Part shown: piece by piece, positions 63,674 through 64,000 of the stretch
Numbering within the stretch: position 1 is the first letter of the stretch
Layout: each line of letters starts with the position of its first letter
Assembly: GCA_021927905.1 (NCBI GenBank)
Contig: BLLK01000020.1
Coordinates: forward strand, 2,046,001-2,110,000
DNA from: Chaetoceros tenuissimus
Lineage: Eukaryota; Bacillariophyta; Thalassiosirophyceae; Chaetocerotales; Chaetocerotaceae
Direction: 5' to 3'
DNA length: 64,000 nt
Program-made: the position numbers and the translations under genes
Notes under the pieces: model-generated
The model's database searches: none
Told to the model about the DNA's origin: nothing
Seen by the model: the letters and a program-made list of their open reading frames with translations, nothing else

Positions 63674-64000
63674 TTACTTTCTTCTCTTGAATTTGCTCTT
63701 CGACTTGAAACCATGATGAGATTTAGCTTTGTGTTTTCTCTGCTTGTCAGGATCATATCCTTGAAACTCGAAAGCAGATTTTTGTACTTGAGCAACCCTC
63801 TCATCATCAAAAAGACCACTGTCACCAAGTGCATCAGAAGCAAAGGCACCCCTCTTCTTCTTTTTCTCTGATTTCTCCTTTTGTTTGCGTTTTTTCTCTT
63901 GCTTCATATCTTCTTCGACAATACTAGCCATGAACTTATCTTGCTCTTGCTCCATGAGTTGTCTCTTTTGAGCTTTGGCAGACGCTTTCATGGCATTCTG
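63674..64000 (-). CDS. C-terminus of a basic, lysine-rich protein (5' part beyond the window)
   Basis: The frame is open from base 64000 to a stop at 63674, giving 108 codons of a C-terminus. It is very basic, with runs of K and R (EKKRKQKEKSEKKKKRG), then AFASDALGDSGLFDDE, EFQGYDPDKQRK and a final FKSKSKFKRRK. Such tails are common in nucleolar ribosome-assembly proteins and DEAD-box helicases, but the family cannot be named from this part. It ends convergently with NUP205, 78 bp apart. Confidence 0.7.
   Translation of the reverse strand, partial: QNAMKASAKAQKRQLMEQEQDKFMASIVEEDMKQEKKRKQKEKSEKKKKRGAFASDALGDSGLFDDERVAQVQKSAFEFQGYDPDKQRKHKAKSHHGFKSKSKFKRRK

Noticed and set aside
1-64000. Search for transposons, retroelements, viral genes or CRISPR arrays
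   Set aside because: No integrase, transposase, reverse transcriptase, capsid or spaced-repeat pattern was seen in the frames or intergenic regions.

Overview
The window reads as nuclear DNA of a photosynthetic stramenopile, most likely a diatom. The evidence is AT-rich sequence, gene-dense layout (about 31 genes in 64 kb, both strands), short introns of roughly 50-95 nt with GTAAGT-like donors, and four proteins whose signal peptide is followed by an aromatic residue at the predicted cleavage point (the 'ASAF'-type plastid entry motif of diatoms). A GDP-mannose 3,5-epimerase, a plastid-type stromal processing peptidase, a CCT-domain protein and a LOV-domain protein fit this. The organism call is inference; no marker gene fixes the species. 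Nothing in the window looks viral, and no transposon, rRNA, convincing tRNA or CRISPR was found.

Layout. 1-12.1 kb: a partial plastid-targeted protein (-), a DDM1/HELLS-type SNF2 remodeller with eight exons (+), an unknown zinc-ligand protein (+), EMC1 (-), and a FUSC-like membrane protein (+). 12.2-18.2 kb: a 39-residue small ORF (-), a CCT-domain protein (+), a BSD-domain protein (-), and a GH130-like type II membrane protein (-). 18.7-31.3 kb: the stromal processing peptidase (+), a RAD60/NIP45-like protein carrying four SUMO-like domains plus two PDZ-like domains (-), a four-exon protein with a degenerate ubiquitin-conjugating fold (-), a DRT102-type RpiB relative (+), and two plastid-targeted unknowns. 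31.8-37.7 kb: TFIIH p62, Rab18 and a NELF-A homologue (all +). 37.7-50.7 kb: a sugar-1-phosphate nucleotidyltransferase (-) divergent from GDP-mannose epimerase (+), cytochrome b5 reductase (+), a coiled-coil nuclear-type protein (-), proteasome ATPase Rpt2 (-), a two-exon unknown small gene (-), serine palmitoyltransferase subunit 2 (+), and SF3B4 (-). 51-64 kb: a secreted/Golgi SGNH-type protein (+), an alpha/beta hydrolase (-), a stand-alone LOV protein (+), a NUP205-type nucleoporin with an FG-rich N-terminus (+), and a truncated basic protein at the edge (-).

Most genes are housekeeping and share no single pathway. Recurrent themes are RNA polymerase II transcription and splicing (TFIIH p62, NELF-A, SF3B4), plastid import (the processing peptidase with three candidate plastid cargo proteins), and nucleotide-sugar/glycan metabolism (the nucleotidyltransferase-epimerase divergent pair, the GH130-like and SGNH-like proteins). 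The most unusual item is the SUMO-like x4 / PDZ-like x2 protein. Next come the NELF-A homologue, the FG-bearing NUP205, and several small or spliced genes that simple ORF calling would miss.
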